Position numbers and translations under genes: made by a program
Notes under the pieces: generated by a model
Told to the model about the DNA's origin: nothing
The model's database searches: none
What the model saw: the letters and a program-made list of their open reading frames with translations, nothing else
Assembly (NCBI RefSeq): GCF_006346335.1
Contig: NZ_VDMC01000002.1
Coordinates: 62,001 to 126,000, forward strand
Origin: Aequorivita sinensis
Lineage (GTDB): Bacteria > Bacteroidota > Bacteroidia > Flavobacteriales > Flavobacteriaceae
Direction of reading: 5' to 3'
Length of the DNA: 64,000 nucleotides
Shown: one piece after another, positions 9,593-17,873 of the stretch
How the letters are laid out: every line of letters begins with the position of its first letter
How positions within the stretch are numbered: position 1 is the first letter of the stretch

Positions 9593-10159
9593 ATGGCTAC
9601 TTCATCAGATATAAGAAAAGGACTTTGCATTCGTTATAACAACGATATTTACAAGATTATAGAATTCCTTCACGTAAAACCAGGAAAAGGCCCTGCATTC
9701 GTAAGGACTAAATTAAAAAGTGTAACTACAGGTAAAACCATTGATAACACTTTTTCAGCTGGTCATAAAATTGATGATGTTCGTGTTGAAACTCATAAAT
9801 TTCAATATTTATACAGTGAAGGTGAAATGTATCATTTTATGAATACAGAGGATTATTCTCAAATTCAATTAATGAAAGGCATACTTGATACTCCAGAATT
9901 AATGAAAGAAGGAGAAGTAGTATCTGTACTTATAAATGCAGAAGACGGTGCGCCACTTTCAGTTGAAATGCCTGCGCATGTTGTTTTAGAAGTAACATCA
10001 ACAGAGCCAGGTGTAAAAGGAAATACAGCTACAAACGCTACTAAACCAGCAATTGTAGAAACTGGAGCTGAAATTAATGTTCCATTGTTTATCAACGAAG
10101 GAGATAAAATTAGAATCGATACCGAAAAAGGTCAGTATCAAGAAAGAATGAAAGAATAA
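9593..10159 (+). CDS. efp: Elongation factor P
   Basis: EF-P relieves ribosome stalling at polyproline runs. The 188-residue protein has the three beta-barrel domains of the family: an N-terminal KOW-like domain with the loop KPGKGPAFVR whose lysine corresponds to the functional tip residue, a central OB domain, and a C-terminal domain beginning near ATNATKPA and ending in the conserved INEGDKIRIDTEKGQYQER. Length is normal. It lies 40 bases after lpxA and 59 before the second LpxD-like gene, an arrangement common in flavobacteria. Confidence 0.97.
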   Translation: MATSSDIRKGLCIRYNNDIYKIIEFLHVKPGKGPAFVRTKLKSVTTGKTIDNTFSAGHKIDDVRVETHKFQYLYSEGEMYHFMNTEDYSQIQLMKGILDTPELMKEGEVVSVLINAEDGAPLSVEMPAHVVLEVTSTEPGVKGNTATNATKPAIVETGAEINVPLFINEGDKIRIDTEKGQYQERMKE

Positions 10160-10218
10160 ATTTTATTCATCTATTAAACTTCAAAAACAGTATTCATTAA
10201 TTCTATAGCTAACTAAAA

Positions 10219-11157
10219 GTGAAATTTCCAACTCCACAAACTCTTGAAAATATAGCCATTCTTATCGGCTCTGATTACGTAGGTAGTCCTGATTTTCCAG
10301 TTTTTGGAATGAACGAGATTCACGTAGTTCAGCCTGGAGATATTGTTTTTGTAGATCACCCAAAGTACTACGATAAAGCACTACAATCGCAGGCTACAGT
10401 TATACTTATTAATAAAAAGGTAGATTGTCCTGTAGGGAAAGCACTATTAATTTCTGACGATCCTTTTCGAGACTTTAACAAGCTTACTCGTTATTTTAAA
10501 CCTTTTACTAGTTCTAACAGTTTAATTTCAGAATCTGCTGAAATAGGTGAGGGAACAGTGATTCAACCCAATGTATTTATTGGCAACAACGTAAAAATCG
10601 GGAAAAACTGTTTAATTCATCCTAATGTTAGTATTTATGATAATACTGTAATTGGAAATAATGTTACGATTCACGCGGGTACTGTTTTAGGTGCTGATGC
10701 TTTTTATTATAAAAACCGTCCAGAAAACTTTGATAAATTATTAAGTGGCGGAAACGTTGTAATAGAAGACGATGTAGATCTTGGCGCACTATGTACTATA
10801 GACAAAGGAGTGACAGCATCTACCACCATAGGGGAAGGCTCAAAGCTCGATAATCAAGTTCACGTAGGACACGATACTGTTATTGGTAAACGCTGTTTAA
10901 TAGCTGCTCAAGTTTGTATAGCAGGCTGTGTTTTGGTAGAAGATTTTGTAACACTTTGGGGGCAAGCAGCTATTACTAGTGGGGTGACTGTAGGTGAAAA
11001 AGCAATTATATCTGCACAAAGTGGTGTTAGTAAATCACTTCCTGGACATAAATCATATTTTGGTTCACCTGCAGAAGAATTTAGAAAAAAATATAAGGAA
11101 TTGGCCATGGTTAAGCTAATTCCAGACATAATTAAAAAACTGGATAATTTGCCATGA
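10219..11157 (+). CDS. LpxD-like acyltransferase, second copy
   Basis: A 312-residue paralogue of the LpxD at 6342. It has the uridine-binding-like N-terminal domain (GDIVFVDHPKYYDKA) and a left-handed beta-helix with the catalytic-type histidine retained in NQVHVGHDTVIG. At the place of the second conserved histidine (AGH in the first copy) it has TSG. It may acylate another sugar nucleotide or be a divergent second LpxD; the sequence does not decide this. The start is a GTG at 10219, with KFPTPQTLENIA as the natural N-terminus. Its stop overlaps the next ATG by 4 bases. Confidence 0.85.
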   Translation: MKFPTPQTLENIAILIGSDYVGSPDFPVFGMNEIHVVQPGDIVFVDHPKYYDKALQSQATVILINKKVDCPVGKALLISDDPFRDFNKLTRYFKPFTSSNSLISESAEIGEGTVIQPNVFIGNNVKIGKNCLIHPNVSIYDNTVIGNNVTIHAGTVLGADAFYYKNRPENFDKLLSGGNVVIEDDVDLGALCTIDKGVTASTTIGEGSKLDNQVHVGHDTVIGKRCLIAAQVCIAGCVLVEDFVTLWGQAAITSGVTVGEKAIISAQSGVSKSLPGHKSYFGSPAEEFRKKYKELAMVKLIPDIIKKLDNLP

Positions 11158-11567
11158 GTAATAAAGCAAAAGAAATAGTTAGGGATTTTTATAATTCCGA
11201 TTTATTAAAAGACGAAACAATTTTAGAGCGCTTTTTCCATCCTGATTTACAGTTGATATGGAATAGTGCTGATGGTCTTAATATTTTAAGTTATAACGAC
11301 TTAAAAAACTTCTTAGGTGAGGTTAAGCGTTCTTATAACGATTTAAGGATTGAAATTAGTCATCTCTTAGCAGACGGGCCACACGTAACAATACGTTACA
11401 AGTATTATATCCGTACTATGGAAAATCCAGATGAAGAGTTAGGAATTGCTCATTTCATTGGGATTTGGGAAGTTAAAGACGATAAAATTTACAAAGGATA
11501 TCAAGTTAGTCAGCCTGTTACCGAAAATGACGACACTACCGAAAGTTATCAAAAAGTTAAGGTTTAA
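11154..11567 (+). CDS. NTF2-like (SnoaL-type) protein
   Basis: A 137-residue single-domain protein of the nuclear transport factor 2-like fold: an N-terminal helix AKEIVRDFYNSDLLKD, the strand-turn FHPDLQLIWNSADG, and a curved sheet ending in GIWEVKDDKIYKGYQVSQP. Such proteins bind small molecules or act as isomerases; no substrate can be read from the sequence. It overlaps the LpxD-like gene by ATGA and is therefore translationally coupled to it. Confidence 0.78.
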   Translation: MSNKAKEIVRDFYNSDLLKDETILERFFHPDLQLIWNSADGLNILSYNDLKNFLGEVKRSYNDLRIEISHLLADGPHVTIRYKYYIRTMENPDEELGIAHFIGIWEVKDDKIYKGYQVSQPVTENDDTTESYQKVKV

Positions 11568-11595
11568 TAATTTTTAAATCCGTTGTCAAAAACTG

Positions 11596-11603
11596 TATCT
11601 TTG
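11596..11603 (+). promoter_or_regulatory. -7 promoter box of sucD
   Basis: TATCTTTG followed by C, 73 bases before the sucD ATG, matches TAnnTTTGC. The TTG at 11583-11585 is too close to be a standard -33 element. Confidence 0.6.
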
Positions 11604-11676
11604 CAGGAATTCTGAATAAAATTCGAAAGGTTTATTTGAATTTAAATTATATATAACAATTACAAAATAGTTAAAA

Positions 11677-12549
11677 ATGAGCGTTTTAGTAAATAAAGAT
11701 TCAAAAATAATAGTTCAAGGATTCACTGGGAGTGAAGGAACTTTCCACGCTGAACAAATGATTGAATACGGAACTAATGTTGTTGGAGGAGTAACTCCAG
11801 GAAAAGGTGGACAAAAACATCTTGATAAGCCAGTATTCAATACAGTTGAAGAAGCTGTAAAAGAAACTGGTGCCGACACCACTATTATTTTTGTGCCGCC
11901 TGCATTTGCTGCAGACGCTATTATGGAAGCTGCTGATGCAGGTATTAAAGTAATTATCACAATTACTGAAGGTATTCCAGTAAAAGATATGATAACTGCT
12001 TCAAACTATATTAAAGACAGAGATTGTCGTTTAATTGGTCCTAACTGTCCAGGAGTTATTACTCCCGGTGAGGCAAAAGTTGGTATTATGCCAGGTTTCG
12101 TTTTCAAAAAAGGTAGTGTAGGTATTGTTTCAAAATCAGGAACACTTACTTATGAAGCTGCAGATCAAGTTGTAAAACAAGGTTTAGGAATTACTACAGC
12201 AATCGGTATTGGTGGAGATCCAATTATTGGGACTACCACAAAAGAAGCTTTAGAATTGCTTATTAACGATCCAGAAAGTGAAGCAGTTGTAATGATAGGT
12301 GAAATTGGTGGTCAATTAGAAATTGATGCAGCAAAATGGTATAAAGAAAGCGGAAGCAAAAAACCAGTTATTGGTTTTATCGCTGGTGAAACAGCGCCTG
12401 CAGGACGTACAATGGGACACGCTGGTGCAATTGTTGGAGGTAGTGATGACACTGCTCAAGCAAAGAAAAAAGTAATGCGCGAATGTGGAATGCATGTTGT
12501 AGATTCTCCAGCAGAAATTGGAAAGAAAGTAAAAGAAGTTTTAGGCTAA
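11677..12549 (+). CDS. sucD: Succinate-CoA ligase, alpha subunit
   Basis: The alpha subunit of succinyl-CoA synthetase, which makes nucleoside triphosphate and succinate from succinyl-CoA in the TCA cycle. The 290-residue protein has a CoA-binding Rossmann domain with [14 protein letters not shown] near the N-terminus and [12 protein letters not shown] in the middle, and the phosphohistidine loop [11 protein letters not shown] near residue 250. Length is normal. The beta subunit gene is not adjacent, which is usual in flavobacteria. Confidence 0.97.
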   Translation: MSVLVNKDSKIIVQGFTGSEGTFHAEQMIEYGTNVVGGVTPGKGGQKHLDKPVFNTVEEAVKETGADTTIIFVPPAFAADAIMEAADAGIKVIITITEGIPVKDMITASNYIKDRDCRLIGPNCPGVITPGEAKVGIMPGFVFKKGSVGIVSKSGTLTYEAADQVVKQGLGITTAIGIGGDPIIGTTTKEALELLINDPESEAVVMIGEIGGQLEIDAAKWYKESGSKKPVIGFIAGETAPAGRTMGHAGAIVGGSDDTAQAKKKVMRECGMHVVDSPAEIGKKVKEVLG

Positions 12550-12571
12550 TCTTTTCAACATATATATTAAA

Positions 12572-12602
12572 AAGCTCTGTGAAATTCACAGGGCTTTTTT
12601 TA
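12572..12602 (+). terminator. Intrinsic terminator after sucD
   Basis: The stem AGCTCTGTGAA...CACAGGGCT (one mismatch) is followed by seven T, 22 bases after the sucD stop. Confidence 0.85.
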
Positions 12603-12624
12603 TGGTGAAGCCACTAGCTTTTGT

Positions 12625-12632
12625 TATATTTG
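12625..12632 (+). promoter_or_regulatory. -7 promoter box upstream of fabG
   Basis: TATATTTG matches TAnnTTTG, 80 bases before the fabG ATG. No clear -33 TTG at 19-21 bases. Confidence 0.5.
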
Positions 12633-12711
12633 AAACCCGCCTCTCGCGGTTATCTTGCAAGGTTTAAATAATCTTGAGGGTATATTAGATTAAATATAAA
12701 TAGACCTTAAT

Positions 12712-13458
12712 ATGAAATTACTGGAAGGAAAAACAGCAATTATTACAGGCGGAAGCCGCGGAATTGGAAAAGGAATTGTAGAAGTATTTGCTAATCACGG
12801 CGCAAATGTAGCTTTTACCTATAGCTCCTCAGCCGAAGCTGCAAATAATTTAGCCGAAGAAGTTGCCAAATTAGGTGTTAAAGCTAAAGCATATCAAAGT
12901 GATGCCGCTTCTTTTACTGAAGCTCAAACATTGGTAGATGAAGTTTTAAAAGACTTTGGAAGTGTTGATATTCTTATAAACAATGCTGGGATTACTAAAG
13001 ACAATCTTTTAATGAGAATCTCTGAGGAAGATTTTGATAAAGTAATCGAAGTAAACCTAAAATCCGTTTTCAATATGACCAAGGCTGTACAACGTACAAT
13101 GCTTAAACAACGCCAAGGATCTATCATAAATATGAGCTCGGTTGTAGGAGTAAAAGGGAATGCAGGTCAAACAAATTATGCAGCTTCCAAAGCAGGGGTA
13201 ATAGGATTTACAAAATCTGTAGCTATCGAATTAGGATCACGTAACATTCGTTGTAACGCAATTGCGCCTGGTTTCATCGAAACTGAAATGACGCAAAACC
13301 TAAATGAGGACGCAGTAAAAGGTTGGACAGACATGATTCCACTTAAACGTGGTGGATCTCCACAAGATGTTGCTAATGCTTGTGTGTTTTTAGCAAGTGA
13401 TTTATCAGCATACATTACTGGACAAGTTCTTAATGTAGATGGAGGAATGCTTACTTAA
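12712..13458 (+). CDS. fabG: 3-oxoacyl-ACP reductase FabG
   Basis: An NADPH-dependent reductase of 3-ketoacyl-ACP in fatty acid elongation. The 248-residue short-chain dehydrogenase has the glycine motif TGGSRGIGKG, NNAG at about 87-90, the catalytic serine in INMSSVVG, YAASKAG with the Tyr and Lys, and the C-terminal GQVLNVDGGM typical of FabG. Length and motifs favour FabG over a general SDR. It is monocistronic or followed by the VWA gene 60 bases on. Confidence 0.93.
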   Translation: MKLLEGKTAIITGGSRGIGKGIVEVFANHGANVAFTYSSSAEAANNLAEEVAKLGVKAKAYQSDAASFTEAQTLVDEVLKDFGSVDILINNAGITKDNLLMRISEEDFDKVIEVNLKSVFNMTKAVQRTMLKQRQGSIINMSSVVGVKGNAGQTNYAASKAGVIGFTKSVAIELGSRNIRCNAIAPGFIETEMTQNLNEDAVKGWTDMIPLKRGGSPQDVANACVFLASDLSAYITGQVLNVDGGMLT

Positions 13459-13518
13459 AGAAAACCTTTTCGGTGGTAAAAATCAGTACCTTGAAATTAT
13501 AAACTTGAAGCTAATTTA

Positions 13519-15552
13519 GTGACCACAGAAACCATATTTTATATTTTAATCGCCGGAGTAATTTCTATTGCTCTGGCGGTTTTTATGTATGGATATAAGG
13601 CCAAGCAAAAAGGATTATTGGCTTGGATTTTTGGCGCACTTAGATTTATTTCAATATTTTCAATTTTACTTTTATTAATTAATCCTAAGTTTAAAAGTGA
13701 AACTTATACCATCGAAAAGCCTAAACTCCCTGTATTAATAGACAATTCAGCATCTATAACTGAGTTAGAGCAAACAGAAAATGTTTCTATATTTCTTGAA
13801 AAATTAAAAAACAATAAAGAGTTAAATAATAAATTTGAACTTTCTTATTTTTCTTTCGGAAGCGATTTCAAAGAAAGCGACTCTTTAACTTTTAATGATA
13901 AGAACACCAATATTTCAAAAGCGCTTTCATCATCAAATGAAATTTTTAAAAATGAAATCGCCCCATTAATTCTTATTTCGGATGGAAATCAAACACTTGG
14001 GAGTGATTACGAATTTTCTTCTGCAACAAGTAAAAACCCTATTTATCCTGTTATTCTTGGGGATTCTGTACAGCATATAGATTTGAAAATATCGCAATTA
14101 AATACAAATCGTTATGCTTTCTTAAAAAATCAATTTCCAGTAGAAGTTATTGTCAATTACACAGGTCCAACACCTGTAAATACCGAATTTATTGTTAATC
14201 AAGGTGCTTCTTCTGTTTATCGAACTAATGTTTCGTTTTCCAATAATGAAACTTCGAAAACAATAAACTTTACGCTTTCTGCAAATTCAGTAGGACTTCA
14301 AAAATATTCAGCACAAATTTTTCCGCTTTCAGATGAAAAAAATAAAACTAATAACAGTAAGTATTTTGCTGTAGAAGTAATCGACCAAGCAACAAATGTT
14401 TTGGTAGTTAGTAATATAACACATCCAGACTTGGGTGCGCTTAAAAAGGCAATTACTTCAAACGAGCGCCGAACTATTACTTTCAAAAAGCCTTTTGAAG
14501 CTGTTTCAATTTTAAACGATTATCAATTGGTGATTCTTTATCAGCCAGATAGAAATTTCGCCACAGTATATTCTGAAATAGAAAAATTAAACAAAAACAC
14601 TTGGGTATTCTCTGGATTGCAAACCGATTGGCATTTTCTAAATGCTGCTCAAAACAATTTTATTAAAGAAGCATCTACACAAACAGAAGATGTTCAAGCA
14701 AAAGTTAATAGCAATTACGGTACATTTGCGTTCGACGATATAGGATTTGACGATTTTCCACCCTTGCATACTGAATTTGGATCTTTGTCTGTAACTGTTT
14801 CAAATGAAGAAATGTTAGCGCAAACTGTAAGTGGAATTTCTAATGGCAATCCACTGCTGGCTACCATGGAACTAAATGGTAAACGCAACGCTATTTGGGA
14901 TGGAGAAGGCTTTTGGCGTTGGAGAGCACGTAACTTTGTGAATAGTAATAGCTTTAAAGAGTTTGATGATTTTATCGGGAATATTGTTCAGTATTTAGCA
15001 TCAAATAAACGCAGAACTAGGCTAGAAGTGTCTTCTGAAACTTTCTATTACAACAATAACCCTATTAAAATCTCAGCCCAATATTTTGATAAAAACTATG
15101 TATTCGACAATCGTGCTTCATTAAATATAAAGGTGAGAAACACTGAAACTGACGAATTGACGATTTTTCCAATGTTACTTCGTAATAATTATTTTGAAGT
15201 GGATTTAAACAGTCTTGTTGCTGGTGAGTACAAGTTTACTGTCTCAACTGCAGACGAATCGATTAAAAGCAGTGGTGATTTTACTATTTTAGATTTTAAT
15301 GTAGAACAACAATTTTTAAACGCCAATGTTTCAAAATTGCATAGGGTAGCAGTAAACACTAGTGGAAAAGCATACTTCGCATCACAAAGCGATGCCTTGA
15401 TAGAATTGTTGATTGCAGACACAAACTACCAAAATATTGAAAGAAGCGAACAAAAAGTAGTACCTTTGATAGATTGGAAATATCTTCTAGCACTTATCAT
15501 TCTAGCGCTCGTTTCAGAATGGTTTATCAGAAAATATAACGGACTTATATAG
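13519..15552 (+). CDS. Membrane protein with von Willebrand A-like domain
   Basis: A 677-residue protein with two N-terminal membrane segments (about 7-25 and 37-58), a long periplasmic region and a final transmembrane helix near 655-672 followed by a short basic tail. The region after the second helix resembles a VWA domain: LIDNSASI fits the MIDAS motif DxSxS and ILISDGNQT the following aspartate strand. It is similar in plan to BatA/BatB-like flavobacterial proteins, but no MoxR ATPase is nearby. Its partner is unknown. The start is a GTG at 13519. The prohibitin gene follows 21 bases later, so the two are probably co-transcribed. Confidence 0.75.
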   Translation: MTTETIFYILIAGVISIALAVFMYGYKAKQKGLLAWIFGALRFISIFSILLLLINPKFKSETYTIEKPKLPVLIDNSASITELEQTENVSIFLEKLKNNKELNNKFELSYFSFGSDFKESDSLTFNDKNTNISKALSSSNEIFKNEIAPLILISDGNQTLGSDYEFSSATSKNPIYPVILGDSVQHIDLKISQLNTNRYAFLKNQFPVEVIVNYTGPTPVNTEFIVNQGASSVYRTNVSFSNNETSKTINFTLSANSVGLQKYSAQIFPLSDEKNKTNNSKYFAVEVIDQATNVLVVSNITHPDLGALKKAITSNERRTITFKKPFEAVSILNDYQLVILYQPDRNFATVYSEIEKLNKNTWVFSGLQTDWHFLNAAQNNFIKEASTQTEDVQAKVNSNYGTFAFDDIGFDDFPPLHTEFGSLSVTVSNEEMLAQTVSGISNGNPLLATMELNGKRNAIWDGEGFWRWRARNFVNSNSFKEFDDFIGNIVQYLASNKRRTRLEVSSETFYYNNNPIKISAQYFDKNYVFDNRASLNIKVRNTETDELTIFPMLLRNNYFEVDLNSLVAGEYKFTVSTADESIKSSGDFTILDFNVEQQFLNANVSKLHRVAVNTSGKAYFASQSDALIELLIADTNYQNIERSEQKVVPLIDWKYLLALIILALVSEWFIRKYNGLI

Positions 15553-15573
15553 AAACCCAAATACTTTTTAAAA

Positions 15574-16389
15574 ATGGAAAAACTTCCCAAGTTAACAATA
15601 CCTGTAATTGTAGGAATTGTATTATTTATTATTTTAATTTCAAAATCATCTGTTACCATTAGCTCTGGTCACGCAGGAGTATTATATCAAACTTTCGGAA
15701 ATGGTGTGGTAACCGACGAACCACCATTAGGTGAAGGTTTTCATATTATAGCGCCTTGGAACAAGGTTTTTATATATGAGGTACGCCAACAAGAGCTTAG
15801 TGAAAAAATGCAAGTTCTTTCTTCTAACGGACTAGAAATAAAGCTAGATGCATCTGCATGGTATCAACCAGAGAGCAACGACATAGCGAAACTTCATCAA
15901 GAGAAGGGAGAAAACTATTTACAACGTGTAATTCAGCCAGCAATAAGAAGTGCGGCAAGAAGTGTTGTAGGTCGTTATACACCTGAACAACTTTATTCTA
16001 GTAAAAGAGATGCAATACAAGAGGAGATTTTTGAAGAAACTAAGAAAATTTTAGACAAACAATACATTCAATTAAACGAAGTATTAGTTCGTGATGTTAC
16101 GCTTCCACCGGCAATTAAAGATGCTATTGAGCGTAAGCTTCGTCAAGAACAAGAATCTTTAGAGTATGAATTCCGTTTGGAAAAAGCGACTAAAGAAGCT
16201 GAAAAAGTAAGAATTGAAGCACAAGGTAAAGCAGACGCAAACGCAATTTTAAGTGCTTCGTTAACAGATAAGGTGCTTCAAGATAAAGGAATTGATGCAA
16301 CTTTAAAACTTGCACAATCACCAAACTCTAAAGTTGTAATTGTTGGTTCTGGAGATAGTGGTTTACCTTTAATTTTAGGGAATAACTAA
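15574..16389 (+). CDS. Prohibitin-family SPFH protein
   Basis: A 271-residue SPFH/band 7 protein. One N-terminal membrane helix (about 9-26) is followed by the SPFH domain (about 28-200, with SGHAGVLYQTFGNG and GEGFHIIAPW) and a charged alpha-helical coiled coil rich in E, K and R (about 185-240, EYEFRLEKATKEAEKVRIEA). Such proteins form membrane-bound rings or microdomains and often guard FtsH-type proteases. Its short spacing to the VWA gene upstream suggests a joint membrane role. Confidence 0.9.
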   Translation: MEKLPKLTIPVIVGIVLFIILISKSSVTISSGHAGVLYQTFGNGVVTDEPPLGEGFHIIAPWNKVFIYEVRQQELSEKMQVLSSNGLEIKLDASAWYQPESNDIAKLHQEKGENYLQRVIQPAIRSAARSVVGRYTPEQLYSSKRDAIQEEIFEETKKILDKQYIQLNEVLVRDVTLPPAIKDAIERKLRQEQESLEYEFRLEKATKEAEKVRIEAQGKADANAILSASLTDKVLQDKGIDATLKLAQSPNSKVVIVGSGDSGLPLILGNN

Positions 16390-16487
16390 AATCAAATTGA
16401 GACCGATACATTCCACTTAGTTTGCAATGGGTAATGTACAAATGCTCAGCTTGTAGTTAAATGGAAATCTATCGAATGTAAATATTT

Positions 16488-16516
16488 AAAACCTTCCCAT
16501 GTGGAAGGTTTTTTTA
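16488..16516 (+). terminator. Intrinsic terminator after prohibitin gene
   Basis: AAACCTTCC, a six-base loop, then GGAAGGTT and a T run; about 100 bases after the prohibitin stop. The intervening bases hold no gene I can see. Confidence 0.85.
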
Positions 16517-16569
16517 TGGAACAATTTCAGAAAGGGTTATAAACATCGATATAACTAACATTGTTTTCC

Positions 16570-16577
16570 TAATTTTG
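16570..16577 (+). promoter_or_regulatory. -7 promoter box of the 87-residue membrane protein
   Basis: TAATTTTG matches TAnnTTTG, 42 bases before the ATG at 16619. Confidence 0.5.
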
Positions 16578-16618
16578 AATTATGCTTACCAAGGTTATCC
16601 CTATAAAAGTAACAGAAT

Positions 16619-16882
16619 ATGAAAAACACGAAAATAACTTTCGGTATAATTAGCTTGATAATAGGAATCATCTTATTTATCCTCTTGGTAGATTTATTTT
16701 CTAAACCATCAAATCTTACAGTAGCTTTTGATCCTATCGGGAGTTTTCAAACATACTTTTTTAGCTTCGGCTTTACTTTAGGAGTAATTGGATGGATTAT
16801 TGGAAGTGTATTACTTATAGGGTATTTAATTTTGTTTTACTTTATAGGAATATGGATAAGTAAAAAGATAGCAAAACAGTAA
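16619..16882 (+). CDS. Small membrane protein, unknown
   Basis: An 87-residue hydrophobic protein with an N-terminal helix (about 6-26), a short polar stretch, and a long hydrophobic region (about 50-80) that could form one or two more helices, ending in the basic tail SKKIAKQ. I do not recognise the family. It has its own -7 box and is followed 14 bases later by the DUF2200 gene, so they probably share a transcript. Confidence 0.7.
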   Translation: MKNTKITFGIISLIIGIILFILLVDLFSKPSNLTVAFDPIGSFQTYFFSFGFTLGVIGWIIGSVLLIGYLILFYFIGIWISKKIAKQ

Positions 16883-16896
16883 ACTATCAAAACGAT

Positions 16897-17262
16897 ATGA
16901 AAACCACCCCAGAACATAACGAGCGTATAGCCAAAATGACTTTCGCTTCGGTTTACCCACATTATATTACAAAGGTTGAAAAGAAAGATAGAACAATAGA
17001 AGAATTACATCAAGTAATAGAATGGCTTACAGGGTATAATGAAAGCGATTTAAATAAATTTATTGAAGAAAAAGCAACTTTTGAAACCTTCTTTAAAAAA
17101 GCTAATCTTAATCCTAATGCCAACCTCATCAAAGGTATGATTTGTGGATATCGCATAGAAGAACTTGAAAATCCATTAACAAGACAAGTTCGTTACCTAG
17201 ATAAATTGGTAGATGAGTTAGCTAAAGGCCGCAAAATGGATAAAATACTTAGGGTGGAATAA
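16897..17262 (+). CDS. DUF2200 family protein
   Basis: A 121-residue soluble protein that I recognise as DUF2200 by its start, [20 protein letters not shown], with [20 protein letters not shown] and the C-terminal [20 protein letters not shown]. The family is widespread, one domain long, and of unknown function. The complete length matches. It lies 14 bases after a small membrane protein gene and 40 before a VOC protein gene on the same strand. Confidence 0.9.
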   Translation: MKTTPEHNERIAKMTFASVYPHYITKVEKKDRTIEELHQVIEWLTGYNESDLNKFIEEKATFETFFKKANLNPNANLIKGMICGYRIEELENPLTRQVRYLDKLVDELAKGRKMDKILRVE

Positions 17263-17302
17263 TTTTTTTAAAAATCAATTTAACCTCTTAAAAAACTCAT
17301 TT

Positions 17303-17818
17303 ATGAATTCAAAAAAAATAAGTTTATCAATATTAACAGTTCTATTGTCTTTTGGAATTGGATTATATATCAATAATGTATTTGCGAATTTTCCAAAGGA
17401 GGATAATCTTACACTAACTAAAATTAATAAAATGGAAGATAACGATATGAAATTAGGTGCCTTTTCAGTTAGTCTGAATGTAAAGGATTTAAAGGTTTCA
17501 AAACAATTTTACGAAAACTTAGGATTTAAAGTCTTTGGAGGAAGTATGGAGCACAATTACCTTATAATGAAAAATGGTAATGCACTAATCGGCATTTTTC
17601 AAGGAATGTTTGAAGGCAATATTTTAACCTTTAACCCAGGTTGGGATGAAAATGCACAGAACTTGGAAAGTTTTGATGATGTAAGGGAAATTCAAAAAAG
17701 CCTTAAACAGAGTGGGGTAGCACTCTCTACAGAAGCAGATGAAAATACATCGGGCCCCGCAAGTATAACTCTTACAGATCCTGATGGAAATATTATTTTA
17801 ATAGACCAACATCGATAG
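17303..17818 (+). CDS. VOC-fold (glyoxalase-like) protein with N-terminal signal
   Basis: The domain (about residues 50-171) is a vicinal oxygen chelate unit: GAFSVSLNVKDLKVSKQFYENLGFKV, then ITLTDPDGNIILIDQH at the end. The family includes glyoxalases, dioxygenases and antibiotic-binding proteins; no substrate is evident. Unusually, a hydrophobic segment (about 8-29) precedes it, with a stretch up to residue 45 that would be a linker, so the product may be exported or anchored. An alternative start at the ATG of MEDNDMKLG (17432) would give a normal cytosolic VOC protein. Confidence 0.82.
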   Translation: MNSKKISLSILTVLLSFGIGLYINNVFANFPKEDNLTLTKINKMEDNDMKLGAFSVSLNVKDLKVSKQFYENLGFKVFGGSMEHNYLIMKNGNALIGIFQGMFEGNILTFNPGWDENAQNLESFDDVREIQKSLKQSGVALSTEADENTSGPASITLTDPDGNIILIDQHR

Positions 17819-17831
17819 ATTCACTAATTGG

Positions 17832-17868
17832 ATAATAAAGACCTTCTAATTTAGAAGGTCTTTATTAT
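17832..17868. terminator. Bidirectional terminator
   Basis: A perfect 18-bp inverted repeat with a one-base centre, containing AAAGACCTTC and its complement, with A and T runs on the flanks. It lies between the converging VOC and symporter genes and can terminate both. Confidence 0.88.
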
Positions 17869-17873
17869 ATAGT

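Noticed and set aside
16390-16618. Small RNA or gene after the prohibitin gene
   Set aside because: Only a terminator and a -7 box for the next gene; the TTAGTTTGC at about 16418 has wrong spacing and no stable structure follows.
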